A stretch of 64,000 bases of DNA. Origin: JBCBAP01 sp038532435 (lineage in GTDB: Bacteria; Pseudomonadota; Alphaproteobacteria; Rhodobacterales; Rhodobacteraceae). Shown one piece after another: positions 54,905 through 63,440 of this stretch. Below the pieces are notes generated by a model. The model made no database searches and was not told the DNA's origin. It was given only the letters and a program-made list of their open reading frames with translations. The first letter of the stretch is position 1; the number at the start of each line of letters is the position of its first letter. The DNA lies in assembly GCA_038532435.1 (NCBI GenBank), contig JBCBAP010000007.1:1-64000 (forward strand). Direction: 5' to 3'. The position numbers were made by a program, and so were the translations under genes.

Positions 54905-57880
54905 ATGTCTGATATTGCAACGAATTCAAAGCGAAAGGTCGCCGTTATTGGCGGCGGTGTCGGCGCAATGACGGCGGCTTATGCGCTAACCACCGTGCCA
55001 GACTGGGAAAACAAGTTCGACATTACCGTTTACCAGCTTGGCTGGCGTCTCGGCGGTAAGGGCGCGAGCGGGCGCAACCTGGCCGAAGGTGGCCGGATCG
55101 AGGAGCACGGGCTGCATATCTGGGCGGGGTTCTATGAGAACGCATTTCGCCTCATGCGCGATTGCTACGATCAGCTCAACATCATGGGCCTGCGCGATCC
55201 GTCCGCCCCGCTGGGCACGCTCGACACGGCCTTTACCGGGCTGAACCACTTCATGCTCGCCGAGGACATCCCGACGGAGAACGGGACCGAGTGGCGCCCC
55301 TGGCGGATCGATTTCGAACCGAACACGGACGTGCCGGGCACCGGTGACGTGATCCCGACACCGCTTGCTTACTTCGAGATGTTCGTCGAATTCATCGTCC
55401 AGCAGCTCGGCAACCTGATGGACGCGAACAGCGCCGCGGGCGGAAGCCACAGCACGGCGACGGTTCCGGACCGGTTTCTGCGTCACCTCTCGTCCCGTGG
55501 CGTGTCGACCTCCGCGGACAGTCACCTGCACCACGCGCTCGACTATGTCCGCGCGCTGCCCGACGACGCTTTCCAGCACAAGACGCACGAAACCGGAATG
55601 CTGGGCTGGCTGACATCATCGTTCCAGAACTGGTTCCGCGCACAGGATTTCGACGGCGTGATCCAGAACGACGATCTGCGGCGGCTTTACTACATGGTCG
55701 ACCTCGGCTCGGCCTTCATCAAGGGGATGGCCCATTCGAACGTGTTCCGCACCGGTTTCGATGCGCTGGACGATTGGGAGTGCTCCGCCTGGCTGCTGCA
55801 CTACGGCGCCAGCAAGGAGGCCGTCGGCTCCGCCATCTTCCGCGGCTGCTACGACTATGTCTTCGGCTATCCGGGCGGGGTGAGCGACGATCGGGAAGTG
55901 GGTGCAGGTACGGCGATGCGCGGCCTGCTGCGGCTTGCGTTCACCTACAAGGGATCTCTCTTCTTCAAGATGAACGCGGGCATGGGCGACACAATCTTCG
56001 GCCCCTACTACCAGGTGCTCAAGGCGCGCGGCGTGACGTTCAAGTATTTCAACGCCGCCGTGAACCTCGGCCTCGATGCGGACAAGACCCACATTGCGAC
56101 GATCGACATGGTCGAGCAGGCCGCGATCAAGAACGGCGAGTACCAGCCGCTGGTGGACGTGCAGGACCTGCCGTGCTGGCCTTCCGAGCCCGACTGGGAC
56201 CAGCTTGTCGATGGAGAGAAGCTCAAGGCTTCGGGGATCGACTTCGAATGCGAGAAGGAGGCCCCAACAGGCAGGACCTACACGCTCCAGAAAGGTGTCG
56301 ATTTCGATGATGTCGTGCTCGGCGCCTCCCTCGGGTCGATGCCCTACATGGCGCAGGAACTGATCGCAGCCTCCCCGCGCTGGCGTCTCATGGTCGAACA
56401 TGTGGGAACGGTCGCGACCCAGGCGCTGCAGCTCTGGCTCGACGTGAAAACCGACGATCTGGGATGGCCGGAACTGGTCAAGGAGCATAACGCGCACTCA
56501 AAGGGCCCGCTCAAGACCGTCATGACGGCGTTCGCCGAACCGCTCGACACCTGGGCGGACATGACTGACCTGCTCCCGCGGGAGGCGTGGCCCGATCCGG
56601 GTCCGGTGAACATCGCCTACTTCTGCTCCCCCTCCCACGACGCAGATTTCCCCCAGCCGAGCCTGAAGGAACGGTCCATCGCGTGGATGAACTCCGAGCT
56701 CACCCAGCTTTGGCCCAAGGCAAAGCTGGAGGATGGCACGTTCAACTACGACCTGCTGCACGACATCCACGGACGCTCGGGCATCGAGCGGATGGACGGG
56801 CAGTACTTCCGCACGAACTACTACGGCTCCGAACGGTACGTGCTGTCGGCCCCTAAGACGGTGCAGCACCGCATCGCACCGGACAATTCGGGGTTCTTCA
56901 ACCTCACGATGGCGGGCGACTGGACCCGCTGCGGCATCAACGCGGGCTGCGTTGAGGCGGCAACGATCTCCGGGCTGATGGCGGCGCGGGAAGTGTCCGG
57001 GCATGAGTTCCAGATCGTCGGCGAGGGTGACCTCACGCCGGACCAGGGCCCGGGGGATGAGGCAAAGCTTGCCTCCCCGTTCGCCCAGAATGCGAACTGG
57101 CCACTCACGCCGCTGTTCCTGATGGGCAAGATGGATGGCTGGTTCAGCTTCCACGAGATCCCGGAGGCGGACGCTGCAGCGATGCTGCCCAAGGGGATGC
57201 ACCTCGCCCCGCAAACGCTGACCCCGGCGGGAACCCATCCGGTGACCATGCTGAACAATCACCAGATGAAGGTGCGGATCTCGGCGCTTCCGGGTCTGCT
57301 CGGTTTCCCCAGCTACATGGAGAGCATCGTCGCCATCAACAACGTGGTGATGGAGGGCGTGCAGGGCACGTTCAGCTATCTGCCGATCCTGTATCTCGAC
57401 AATTGGGGCGCGATGATCTCCGGCCGGGTGTTCTACAATCTGGCCAAGACGACCGGCAAGATCGAGATGTCGAACGACCATTACGCGGTGCGCAACGACA
57501 AGGGCGGCGCGGTCTGGTCGGCCCGCTATGCGCAGCAGGACGTTGCGCGGCCGATCGCCGATTTCGCGGAGTTCGGCCGGATCCAGACGCTGCTTGAGGA
57601 GCCCATCGTGACACCCGGGCGGCTCAATACATGGCAGTATATGGCCTTCGATTTCGGTCTCAGCGCAGGTTACGCTGCGCCGGTTTCCGCCGAAATCGAG
57701 GTGTCAGAGGGGAACGGATCGGGAATTCCCGCTGGTACCTTGACCGCTCCGGCGCTAGGGTCCCAACACGGAACTCTTCCCGGAGCGTTTCGATTGTGGT
57801 GCAACTGGACCCTCTCGAATCCGTTGGACAGCGGACGCGTGAAACGGGTAACAGCCGAAAGGAGCGCTCTTACGAGGTAG
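54905..57880 (+). CDS. FAD-dependent oxidoreductase fused to acetoacetate-decarboxylase-like domain
   Basis: 991 residues. The N-terminal ~700 residues are an amine-oxidase/desaturase-like flavoprotein: dinucleotide motif VAVIGGGVGAMTAAYAL, YQLGWRLGGKGASG, RIEEHGLHIWAG, and the C-terminal FAD motif LTMAGDWTRCGINAGCVEAA. The last ~265 residues (from about 725) resemble the acetoacetate decarboxylase fold: LPKGMHLAPQTL, ISALPGLLGFPSYMES, LPILYLDN and SGRVFYNLAK, where K848 falls at the Schiff-base Lys position but the following Lys is Thr. The substrate is unknown; carotenoid- or polyketide-like chemistry is possible. ATG at 54905. Confidence 0.85.
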   Translation: MSDIATNSKRKVAVIGGGVGAMTAAYALTTVPDWENKFDITVYQLGWRLGGKGASGRNLAEGGRIEEHGLHIWAGFYENAFRLMRDCYDQLNIMGLRDPSAPLGTLDTAFTGLNHFMLAEDIPTENGTEWRPWRIDFEPNTDVPGTGDVIPTPLAYFEMFVEFIVQQLGNLMDANSAAGGSHSTATVPDRFLRHLSSRGVSTSADSHLHHALDYVRALPDDAFQHKTHETGMLGWLTSSFQNWFRAQDFDGVIQNDDLRRLYYMVDLGSAFIKGMAHSNVFRTGFDALDDWECSAWLLHYGASKEAVGSAIFRGCYDYVFGYPGGVSDDREVGAGTAMRGLLRLAFTYKGSLFFKMNAGMGDTIFGPYYQVLKARGVTFKYFNAAVNLGLDADKTHIATIDMVEQAAIKNGEYQPLVDVQDLPCWPSEPDWDQLVDGEKLKASGIDFECEKEAPTGRTYTLQKGVDFDDVVLGASLGSMPYMAQELIAASPRWRLMVEHVGTVATQALQLWLDVKTDDLGWPELVKEHNAHSKGPLKTVMTAFAEPLDTWADMTDLLPREAWPDPGPVNIAYFCSPSHDADFPQPSLKERSIAWMNSELTQLWPKAKLEDGTFNYDLLHDIHGRSGIERMDGQYFRTNYYGSERYVLSAPKTVQHRIAPDNSGFFNLTMAGDWTRCGINAGCVEAATISGLMAAREVSGHEFQIVGEGDLTPDQGPGDEAKLASPFAQNANWPLTPLFLMGKMDGWFSFHEIPEADAAAMLPKGMHLAPQTLTPAGTHPVTMLNNHQMKVRISALPGLLGFPSYMESIVAINNVVMEGVQGTFSYLPILYLDNWGAMISGRVFYNLAKTTGKIEMSNDHYAVRNDKGGAVWSARYAQQDVARPIADFAEFGRIQTLLEEPIVTPGRLNTWQYMAFDFGLSAGYAAPVSAEIEVSEGNGSGIPAGTLTAPALGSQHGTLPGAFRLWCNWTLSNPLDSGRVKRVTAERSALTR

Positions 57881-57934
57881 CGCAACCGGTCGGGGACAGC
57901 GGCACGGGGATGCCGCGGGGCGGAGAATAAGAAC

Positions 57935-60900
57935 GTGGCAACACGCTATTGCCCGAAATGCGAAACGCATTCGGAGGTGCCCGACGGGGCCCGGTTCTGC
58001 AGTATTTGCGGAACCAGCCTCAGTGCTCAGACAGACCTTGCTGCCGCCACCCTGACCGGGGAACGGCGGCAGGTGACCGTGATCTTCTCCGACATCGTGG
58101 GGTACACGCCGCTGGCGGCGCGGCTCGATCCGGAGGATCTCGAAACCCTCATCAGCAAGTATCACCGCCGGGTGGCCGACATCGCGATCTCCCACGGGGG
58201 TCACGTGGAGGAGTATCTCGGCGACGGAGTCGTCGCGCTCTTCGGCTTTCCAGTCGCCGCAGAAAACGCAGCACTCAAGGCGGTTTCGGCGGCCCTCGAC
58301 ATCGTGCGGGAGGTCGAGACAGTCTCCGACGACGAGCCCTTGCAGGCCCGCGTCGGCGTCGCTACCGGCGAGGTCGTCACCCGCAGCCGCCACGAATCCG
58401 ACACCGCACCGCGACTGACAGGCTCCGTCATGGCCCTTGCCGCCCGCCTGCAGGGAGAGGCGGAGCCCGGACGGGTCGTCGCCTCCCCGCTCACAACGCA
58501 GCTCATCGGCGACCGGGTCCAGGTCAAACCGTTGACCCCCCGTCCTCTCAAGGGCTTCGACGGCGAGACATCCCTCTATCAGGTGCTCGACCTCGTGGAC
58601 GCGGACGGCCCCGCCGCCCGCCGTCTGATTGGGCGGGATCGGGAAATCGCCCGTCTGCGCAGCGCCAGCCCGACCGGATCTTCGCCCGCACCCACGCTTG
58701 TGTTCGCCGATCCAGGGCTGGGCAAGACTGTTCTCGCCAACGCCTACCGGCAGGAGGCTGGCCTCCACACGATCGTGCTGCAGGGATCGGATTCCCAGCA
58801 GAACACCAGTTACTTCCCGATCATCGACTGGATCGTTACGGAACTCGGCGGTCGCGAGGAGAATATGGACCGGTTGCGGGCGACCTTCCCGCACCTTCCA
58901 GAGGGCGCGGAGGAATACATCGCGCTCGCCCTCGGCTGGCCCACCGCGTTCGCCAAGATGGCGCAGCTCATGCCGGCCGTGCTGAGCGAGCGGATCGAAA
59001 GTGCCCTCGTTGCCCTTCTCGGCCATGCAGAGATGGGGCACCCGAGGTTGCTGCTGTGGGAAGATCTTCACTGGATGGACGCAGCCTCCCTCAGCTTGCT
59101 CGCCCGTCTCGCGACCGAGGCCGACGCCAAGCAGGTCCAGATCCTCGCAACGAGCCGCCGGAACGACGCGATCGAGACGCGGATGACGGAAGCCGGGATG
59201 GACATTACCATCCTCGGTCAGATGCAGGCGGCGGAGTGTCAGGCGCTGGTGCAGAGCGTCACCGGCACCACCCTTTCTGAAGAAATCGTCGCCGATATCA
59301 TCGCAAAGGCGGACGGCGTGCCCCTCTTTGTCGAGCAGCTCAGCCGGTCAACGGTGTCAGGGGACGGAGAGCCCGCGGTGCCGTCGTCGCTGAAGGATCT
59401 GCTCACGTCCCGCATCGACCGGTCCGGCGCGGGCAAACCGCTCCTCCAGGTTGCATCGGTCATCGGGCGGCGCTTCTCCCTTCCGTTGCTGGCGACCTTG
59501 CTCGACAGCGATGCGGCGACGGTCGCAACGGGCCTGCGGGATCTGGAACGCAACGGGCTCGTCTCCCCCGTCACCGGCGATGAGTTCCAGTTCGAACACG
59601 CGCTCCTGTGCGACGCGGCCTACGGGACGGTGCTCAACCGGGTGCGCACGACGATCCATGGCAAGATCAGCGACCTGCTCACCACCAGTTTTGCCAACCG
59701 GGTGATCGTGACACCCGAACTGCTGGCGATCCACAGCGAGGGCGCGGGCCGCATCGTCGAGGCGGTCCGCCACCTGCGCACCGCTGCGGCCAGCGCCACG
59801 AGCCAGGGTTTCTTCACCGATGCGGAGGCGCATCTGGAAAAGGCCAAACGGCTGCTCGACCCGCAAAACCCCGATCACGCGGTCGAACTCGTCTCGGTCT
59901 TCTCCAACATCGGCGCGGTTCTGATGCAGACCCGCGGCTTTACCGATGCCGCAGTGCTGGAGGCCTACGACCAGGCAAACGTGCTGGCCCAGAGGACCGA
60001 TGCGGGCGACGTGGTGATCACGCGGGCGCTCTTTGGCATCTTCACCTTTCAGATCCTTCAGGGCGAAGTCGAGGATGCGGAACGGACGAACCGCCTTCTG
60101 CAGGACCTGCGCCACACCGCGGCGGATACGCCGGACAGTGCCGAAGTTGAGCTCGCCAGCATCGTGGTGGACAACGGGTCGGGCTTCTACACCGGTGACT
60201 TCACCCGTCAGTTTGACCGCATCGCGGAAGTGCGCGCACGCTACGACGTCGCGACCCACGCGCCGCTGATCCCGAGCTACGGTATGGATCTTTTCGCCAC
60301 CGCCCAGCTCTTCGAACCCCATGCGCGGGCGATCTGCGGAGATTTCGACCGGGTCGCGCCGCTGGTGGCCGAGGCCGATGCGCATCTGCAGCTGCTCGGC
60401 ATCCCCCTCATGCAGCCCTACGCGGCAGTCTGGGGGGCCGTGCCGATGTTCTATCTGGGGCAACACGATGCGGCGATCGCCCGGATCGACGAGGGCATCG
60501 CGCTGGCCGAGGAGCAGGGCGCGGTTTTCTGGCAGATCACCGGACGGACATGGCGCGCGGTCGCGGATCTCGACCGCGGTGTGACGCGGGAGCGGGCGGA
60601 GGCCCTTCGCGCGGAGCTCGATCTGCAGCGGATGCTCGGCATCGGGATCGGTATCCCCTACTGGTCCTCCCGCCTCGCCCGAGCGGAGAGCGCGCTCGGC
60701 GAGCATGCCGCCGCGCTCACGCTTGCCCAGCAGGCGGAGGATATGGCGATTGCCTGCGGCTCCGGTTGCTGGCTCGCGGACATCCAACGCACCCGGGGCC
60801 GGGTGCTCGCGCAGCAGGGCGCGACGGCGGCGGCCATCGATGCGATGCGCCGCGCGGTCGAAACGGCCCGCGCGCAAGGTGCCCGCCTGTGGCTGCTTCG

Positions 60901-61027
60901 CGCGCTCACAGACCTGATAGCACTTGCACCCGATGACGGGGTGGAGGCGGAGCGGGTCAAGCTCGCCGCAGAGTTGCCCGATGCCTACCTCGAAGAGCCC
61001 ATCACGGTCGTGCAGACGGCCACCTGA
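57935..61027 (+). CDS. Zinc-ribbon/class III cyclase/ATPase signalling protein
   Basis: 1030 residues. A Cys4 zinc ribbon (C6, C9, C22, C25) starts the protein. A class III nucleotide cyclase domain (about 45-215) has metal Asp at D53 (VIFSDIVGYT) and D97 (YLGDGVVALFG), with ARVGVATGEVV. An AAA-type ATPase follows (Walker A FADPGLGKT near 258; Walker B LLLWEDLHWMD near 372-382), and the C-terminal ~450 residues are helical TPR-like repeats. The residue usually a substrate Lys before GD is Glu, so purine selectivity or activity is uncertain. GTG start at 57935, after GGAGAA. Paired with the FAD fusion gene 54 bp upstream. Confidence 0.88.
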   Translation: MATRYCPKCETHSEVPDGARFCSICGTSLSAQTDLAAATLTGERRQVTVIFSDIVGYTPLAARLDPEDLETLISKYHRRVADIAISHGGHVEEYLGDGVVALFGFPVAAENAALKAVSAALDIVREVETVSDDEPLQARVGVATGEVVTRSRHESDTAPRLTGSVMALAARLQGEAEPGRVVASPLTTQLIGDRVQVKPLTPRPLKGFDGETSLYQVLDLVDADGPAARRLIGRDREIARLRSASPTGSSPAPTLVFADPGLGKTVLANAYRQEAGLHTIVLQGSDSQQNTSYFPIIDWIVTELGGREENMDRLRATFPHLPEGAEEYIALALGWPTAFAKMAQLMPAVLSERIESALVALLGHAEMGHPRLLLWEDLHWMDAASLSLLARLATEADAKQVQILATSRRNDAIETRMTEAGMDITILGQMQAAECQALVQSVTGTTLSEEIVADIIAKADGVPLFVEQLSRSTVSGDGEPAVPSSLKDLLTSRIDRSGAGKPLLQVASVIGRRFSLPLLATLLDSDAATVATGLRDLERNGLVSPVTGDEFQFEHALLCDAAYGTVLNRVRTTIHGKISDLLTTSFANRVIVTPELLAIHSEGAGRIVEAVRHLRTAAASATSQGFFTDAEAHLEKAKRLLDPQNPDHAVELVSVFSNIGAVLMQTRGFTDAAVLEAYDQANVLAQRTDAGDVVITRALFGIFTFQILQGEVEDAERTNRLLQDLRHTAADTPDSAEVELASIVVDNGSGFYTGDFTRQFDRIAEVRARYDVATHAPLIPSYGMDLFATAQLFEPHARAICGDFDRVAPLVAEADAHLQLLGIPLMQPYAAVWGAVPMFYLGQHDAAIARIDEGIALAEEQGAVFWQITGRTWRAVADLDRGVTRERAEALRAELDLQRMLGIGIGIPYWSSRLARAESALGEHAAALTLAQQAEDMAIACGSGCWLADIQRTRGRVLAQQGATAAAIDAMRRAVETARAQGARLWLLRALTDLIALAPDDGVEAERVKLAAELPDAYLEEPITVVQTAT

Positions 61028-61082
61028 CGCAGGCGAGTCACGCCTGTTACGCAGGGGCAACACCAGCCATCGTATTCCCCGC

Positions 61083-61112
61083 TTGACAGTTCTCGGGCAC
61101 GCGCGCCACATA
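61083..61112 (+). promoter_or_regulatory. Candidate promoter of the riboswitch transcript
   Basis: Perfect TTGACA at 61083-61088 and CACATA at 61107-61112 with an 18-bp spacer, placing the start shortly before the riboswitch. The -10 is a weak match. Confidence 0.45.
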
Positions 61113-61121
61113 GGGGCGTCA

Positions 61122-61307
61122 TCGGTTCCGGGTACACCCAAGCCCGGATGAAAAGGGAACACGGTGCGGCGTACCCATCAGGGACCAATTCCGTGACTGC
61201 CCCCGCAACTGTAAGCGGTGAGTCGACGCTGACGATGCCACTGGGCCCCACGCCCGGGAAGGCCAGCCGAGACCCGGACCCGCGAGTCAGGAGACCTGCC
61301 TGTGACC
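61122..61307 (+). ncRNA. Cobalamin riboswitch
   Basis: Order of conserved elements matches the AdoCbl-type riboswitch: AAGCCCGGATGAAAAGGGAA (61140-61159), CGGTGCGGC, CCCCGCAACTGTAAGCGG (61201-61218), GCCACTGGG (61237-61245), CCCGGGAAGGCC and the B12 box GAGTCAGGAGACCTGCC (61284-61300). It should repress the downstream metal-transporter operon when cobalamin is plentiful. Exact ends are approximate. Confidence 0.93.
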
Positions 61308-61465
61308 CGTATCGTGGAGCAATCCGCGTGCGGAATTCACCGGACGCCGGGGTGCGCGTCTGGCGCGGCGGGCCCCCGGTCCTCTGAGCCATCTGACCCC
61401 GTCTGTCCTTTCAGCAATGCTGTGCGGCGTCCGCCGTGCGGTTGGTCTTGAAGGAGAAGACGCCA

Positions 61466-62263
61466 ATGAAAACAGTGCGTTTTGCATCACTTGCAATCGG
61501 GCTCTCTGCCATGGTCGCGGCCATGCCGGCACAGGCCCATTTTCAGCTCATCTACACGCCGGATCCAATCATCGACCGGCCCGGAGAGGTGCCCCTTCGC
61601 CTGATCTTCTGGCACCCGATGGAAAACGGGGCGGTCATGGACATGGGCGTGCCCGAGGAATTCTTCGTCCAGCATCGCGAGGATCGGATCGACCTGACGG
61701 ATCGGCTCGCGCCGATCACCTTCACAGGGGTGGAGAACACGGCAGCCGCCTACTCCGCGACGCTGCCCGTCCGCCGGTCCGGCGACTATGTGCTCGCCCT
61801 CACGCCCGCGCCCTATTTCGAAGAGAGCGAGGACGTGTACATCCAGCAGATCACGACGGCATACCTGAACCGCAGCACCATTCCGACAGACTGGATGCTG
61901 TCCCTCGATCTGCCTGCCGAGATTATGCCGATGACGAAGCCGACGAACGTCGTCGTCGGCTCCACCTTCACCGGTCAGGTCCTGTCCGAGGGGCAACCGG
62001 TGTCCGGCGTGGAGATCGAGGTGGAGTTCATGGCCGCGGAGCCGGATCTCGACCTCAACGCGCCCCAGCCCGCGACCGCGAGCCCCCTCCCCGGGGGCAC
62101 CATCGTCGTCATGAGCGACGCAAACGGGGTGTTCACCTTCGGCATTCCGCGCGCAGGATACTGGGGCTTCGCCGCCCTCGGCGTGGGACCGGACACGGAG
62201 CATGAGGGCAAGGAACTGTCCCAGGACGCGGTCATCTGGATCCGGGCCCATGATTTCGACTGA
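61466..62263 (+). CDS. DUF4198-type periplasmic component of cobalt/nickel transporter (NikK-like)
   Basis: 265 residues: signal MKTVRFASLAIGLSAMVAAM with AQA cleavage, leaving an N-terminal His (HFQLIYTPD). It resembles the DUF4198/NikK proteins found with NikM/CbiM transporters, and ends with a beta-sandwich-like region (VVVGSTFTGQVLSEGQPVSGVEIEVEF). ATG at 61466 with AAGGAGA upstream. First gene after the riboswitch; presumed metal-binding helper in the periplasm. Confidence 0.85.
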   Translation: MKTVRFASLAIGLSAMVAAMPAQAHFQLIYTPDPIIDRPGEVPLRLIFWHPMENGAVMDMGVPEEFFVQHREDRIDLTDRLAPITFTGVENTAAAYSATLPVRRSGDYVLALTPAPYFEESEDVYIQQITTAYLNRSTIPTDWMLSLDLPAEIMPMTKPTNVVVGSTFTGQVLSEGQPVSGVEIEVEFMAAEPDLDLNAPQPATASPLPGGTIVVMSDANGVFTFGIPRAGYWGFAALGVGPDTEHEGKELSQDAVIWIRAHDFD

Positions 62264-62274
62264 GAGGATCCGAC

Positions 62275-62895
62275 GTGCACATCGTTGACGGTGTCCTCTC
62301 CGCCCCAGTCCTGATCGGCGGAGCCGCGATGACAGTGGCGGGTCTCGGCATCGGATTGCGGAGCATGCCCATCGAGCGGATCCCGTCGGCGGGCGTGCTT
62401 TCGGCCGTGTTCTTTGTCGCCTCGACCATCCACGTATCCGTCGGGCCATCCTCCGTTCATCTGATGATGAACGGACTGGCGGGTCTGGTCCTCGGCTGGG
62501 CCGTGATTCCTGCACTCTTTGTCGGATTGTTGTTGCAGGCGGTGTTCTTCGGCTTCGGCGGCGTCACGGTCCTTGGGGTGAACACGGTCATCGTGGTCCT
62601 TCCAGCCCTTGCCACCTACTACCTGTGCGGACCGGGCCTGCGCCGCGCCGCGCGGCGGGAGGTTGCGGCGATCTGGGGTGCGGTGGGGGGTGCGCTCTCC
62701 ATCGCACTGACGGCATTGACGGTGGCGACGGTCCTGATGCTGAGCGGGGACATGTTTGCACCTGTGGCGCAGCTCGTGCTGCTGTCCCACCTTCCCGTGA
62801 TGGCCGTGGAGGCCGCGCTCACCGCGGCGGCCGTGGCCCTGATCTGGCAGGTGAAGCCAGAGGTTCTCATCCGCCCGGAAAGGACCGTCGGATGA
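62275..62895 (+). CDS. cbiM: Cobalt/nickel ECF transporter substrate-specificity component (CbiM-like)
   Basis: 206 residues beginning MHIVDGVLS, the CbiM/NikM N-terminus in which His2 coordinates metal; later VHLMMNGLAGLVLGWAVIPALFVGLLLQAVFFGFGG and LGVNTVIVVLPAL are typical. Several membrane segments. GTG start at 62275. With a B12 riboswitch upstream, cobalt is the likely ion. Confidence 0.92.
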   Translation: MHIVDGVLSAPVLIGGAAMTVAGLGIGLRSMPIERIPSAGVLSAVFFVASTIHVSVGPSSVHLMMNGLAGLVLGWAVIPALFVGLLLQAVFFGFGGVTVLGVNTVIVVLPALATYYLCGPGLRRAARREVAAIWGAVGGALSIALTALTVATVLMLSGDMFAPVAQLVLLSHLPVMAVEAALTAAAVALIWQVKPEVLIRPERTVG

Positions 62896-63440
62896 TCCGG
62901 CTGCTCTTTGTCCTGGCGCTCTGCGCGGCACCGCTGCCTGCCCTCGCGCACAAGGTCATCGCCTCCGTCTTTCCCTCAGGCTCAGATATCGAGGGGGAGA
63001 TCGGCTTCTCGAACGGAGACGTTGCGGCGGGCGCGCGCGTCGAGGTAACGAGCGACACTGGCGCTCCCCTGGGCCAAACGACAACGGACGCCGAAGGGTT
63101 CTTCCTGTTTACGCCGACCGAGCCGGTGACCCACCTCTTCCGTTCCGATCTGGGCGCGGGGCACGTGGCGCTGATCGCGATGGAGGCTCACGAGGTTGCG
63201 GAGATCCTGGGCGGCGGCCTGCCGGTCTCCGCCCCCGTGCCCGCACCACCGCGACAGGACAGTGACGCTCTGGCAAAGATGATCCGCGATGAGCTGCGCC
63301 CCCTTCGGCGGGAGATCGCGGCCTACAAGGAAAAGAACGACATGCAAACGATCCTCGGCGGGATCGGCTACATCTTCGGCCTGTTCGGCATCGGGTTCTA
63401 TATCGCAGCACGCAACCGCATGAAGGGGGACGGCTCATGA
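62892..63440 (+). CDS. NikL-like (CbiN-replacing) transporter component
   Basis: 182 residues: signal MIRLLFVLALCAAPLPALA, mature start HKVIASVFPSG, a beta-rich domain with GEIGFSNGDVAAGARVEVTSDTG, and a C-terminal membrane helix (ILGGIGYIFGLFGIGFYIAA). This layout is that of NikL, which substitutes for CbiN/NikN in some proteobacterial Ni/Co transporters. ATG overlaps the cbiM TGA by 4 nt. Confidence 0.85.
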   Translation: MIRLLFVLALCAAPLPALAHKVIASVFPSGSDIEGEIGFSNGDVAAGARVEVTSDTGAPLGQTTTDAEGFFLFTPTEPVTHLFRSDLGAGHVALIAMEAHEVAEILGGGLPVSAPVPAPPRQDSDALAKMIRDELRPLRREIAAYKEKNDMQTILGGIGYIFGLFGIGFYIAARNRMKGDGS

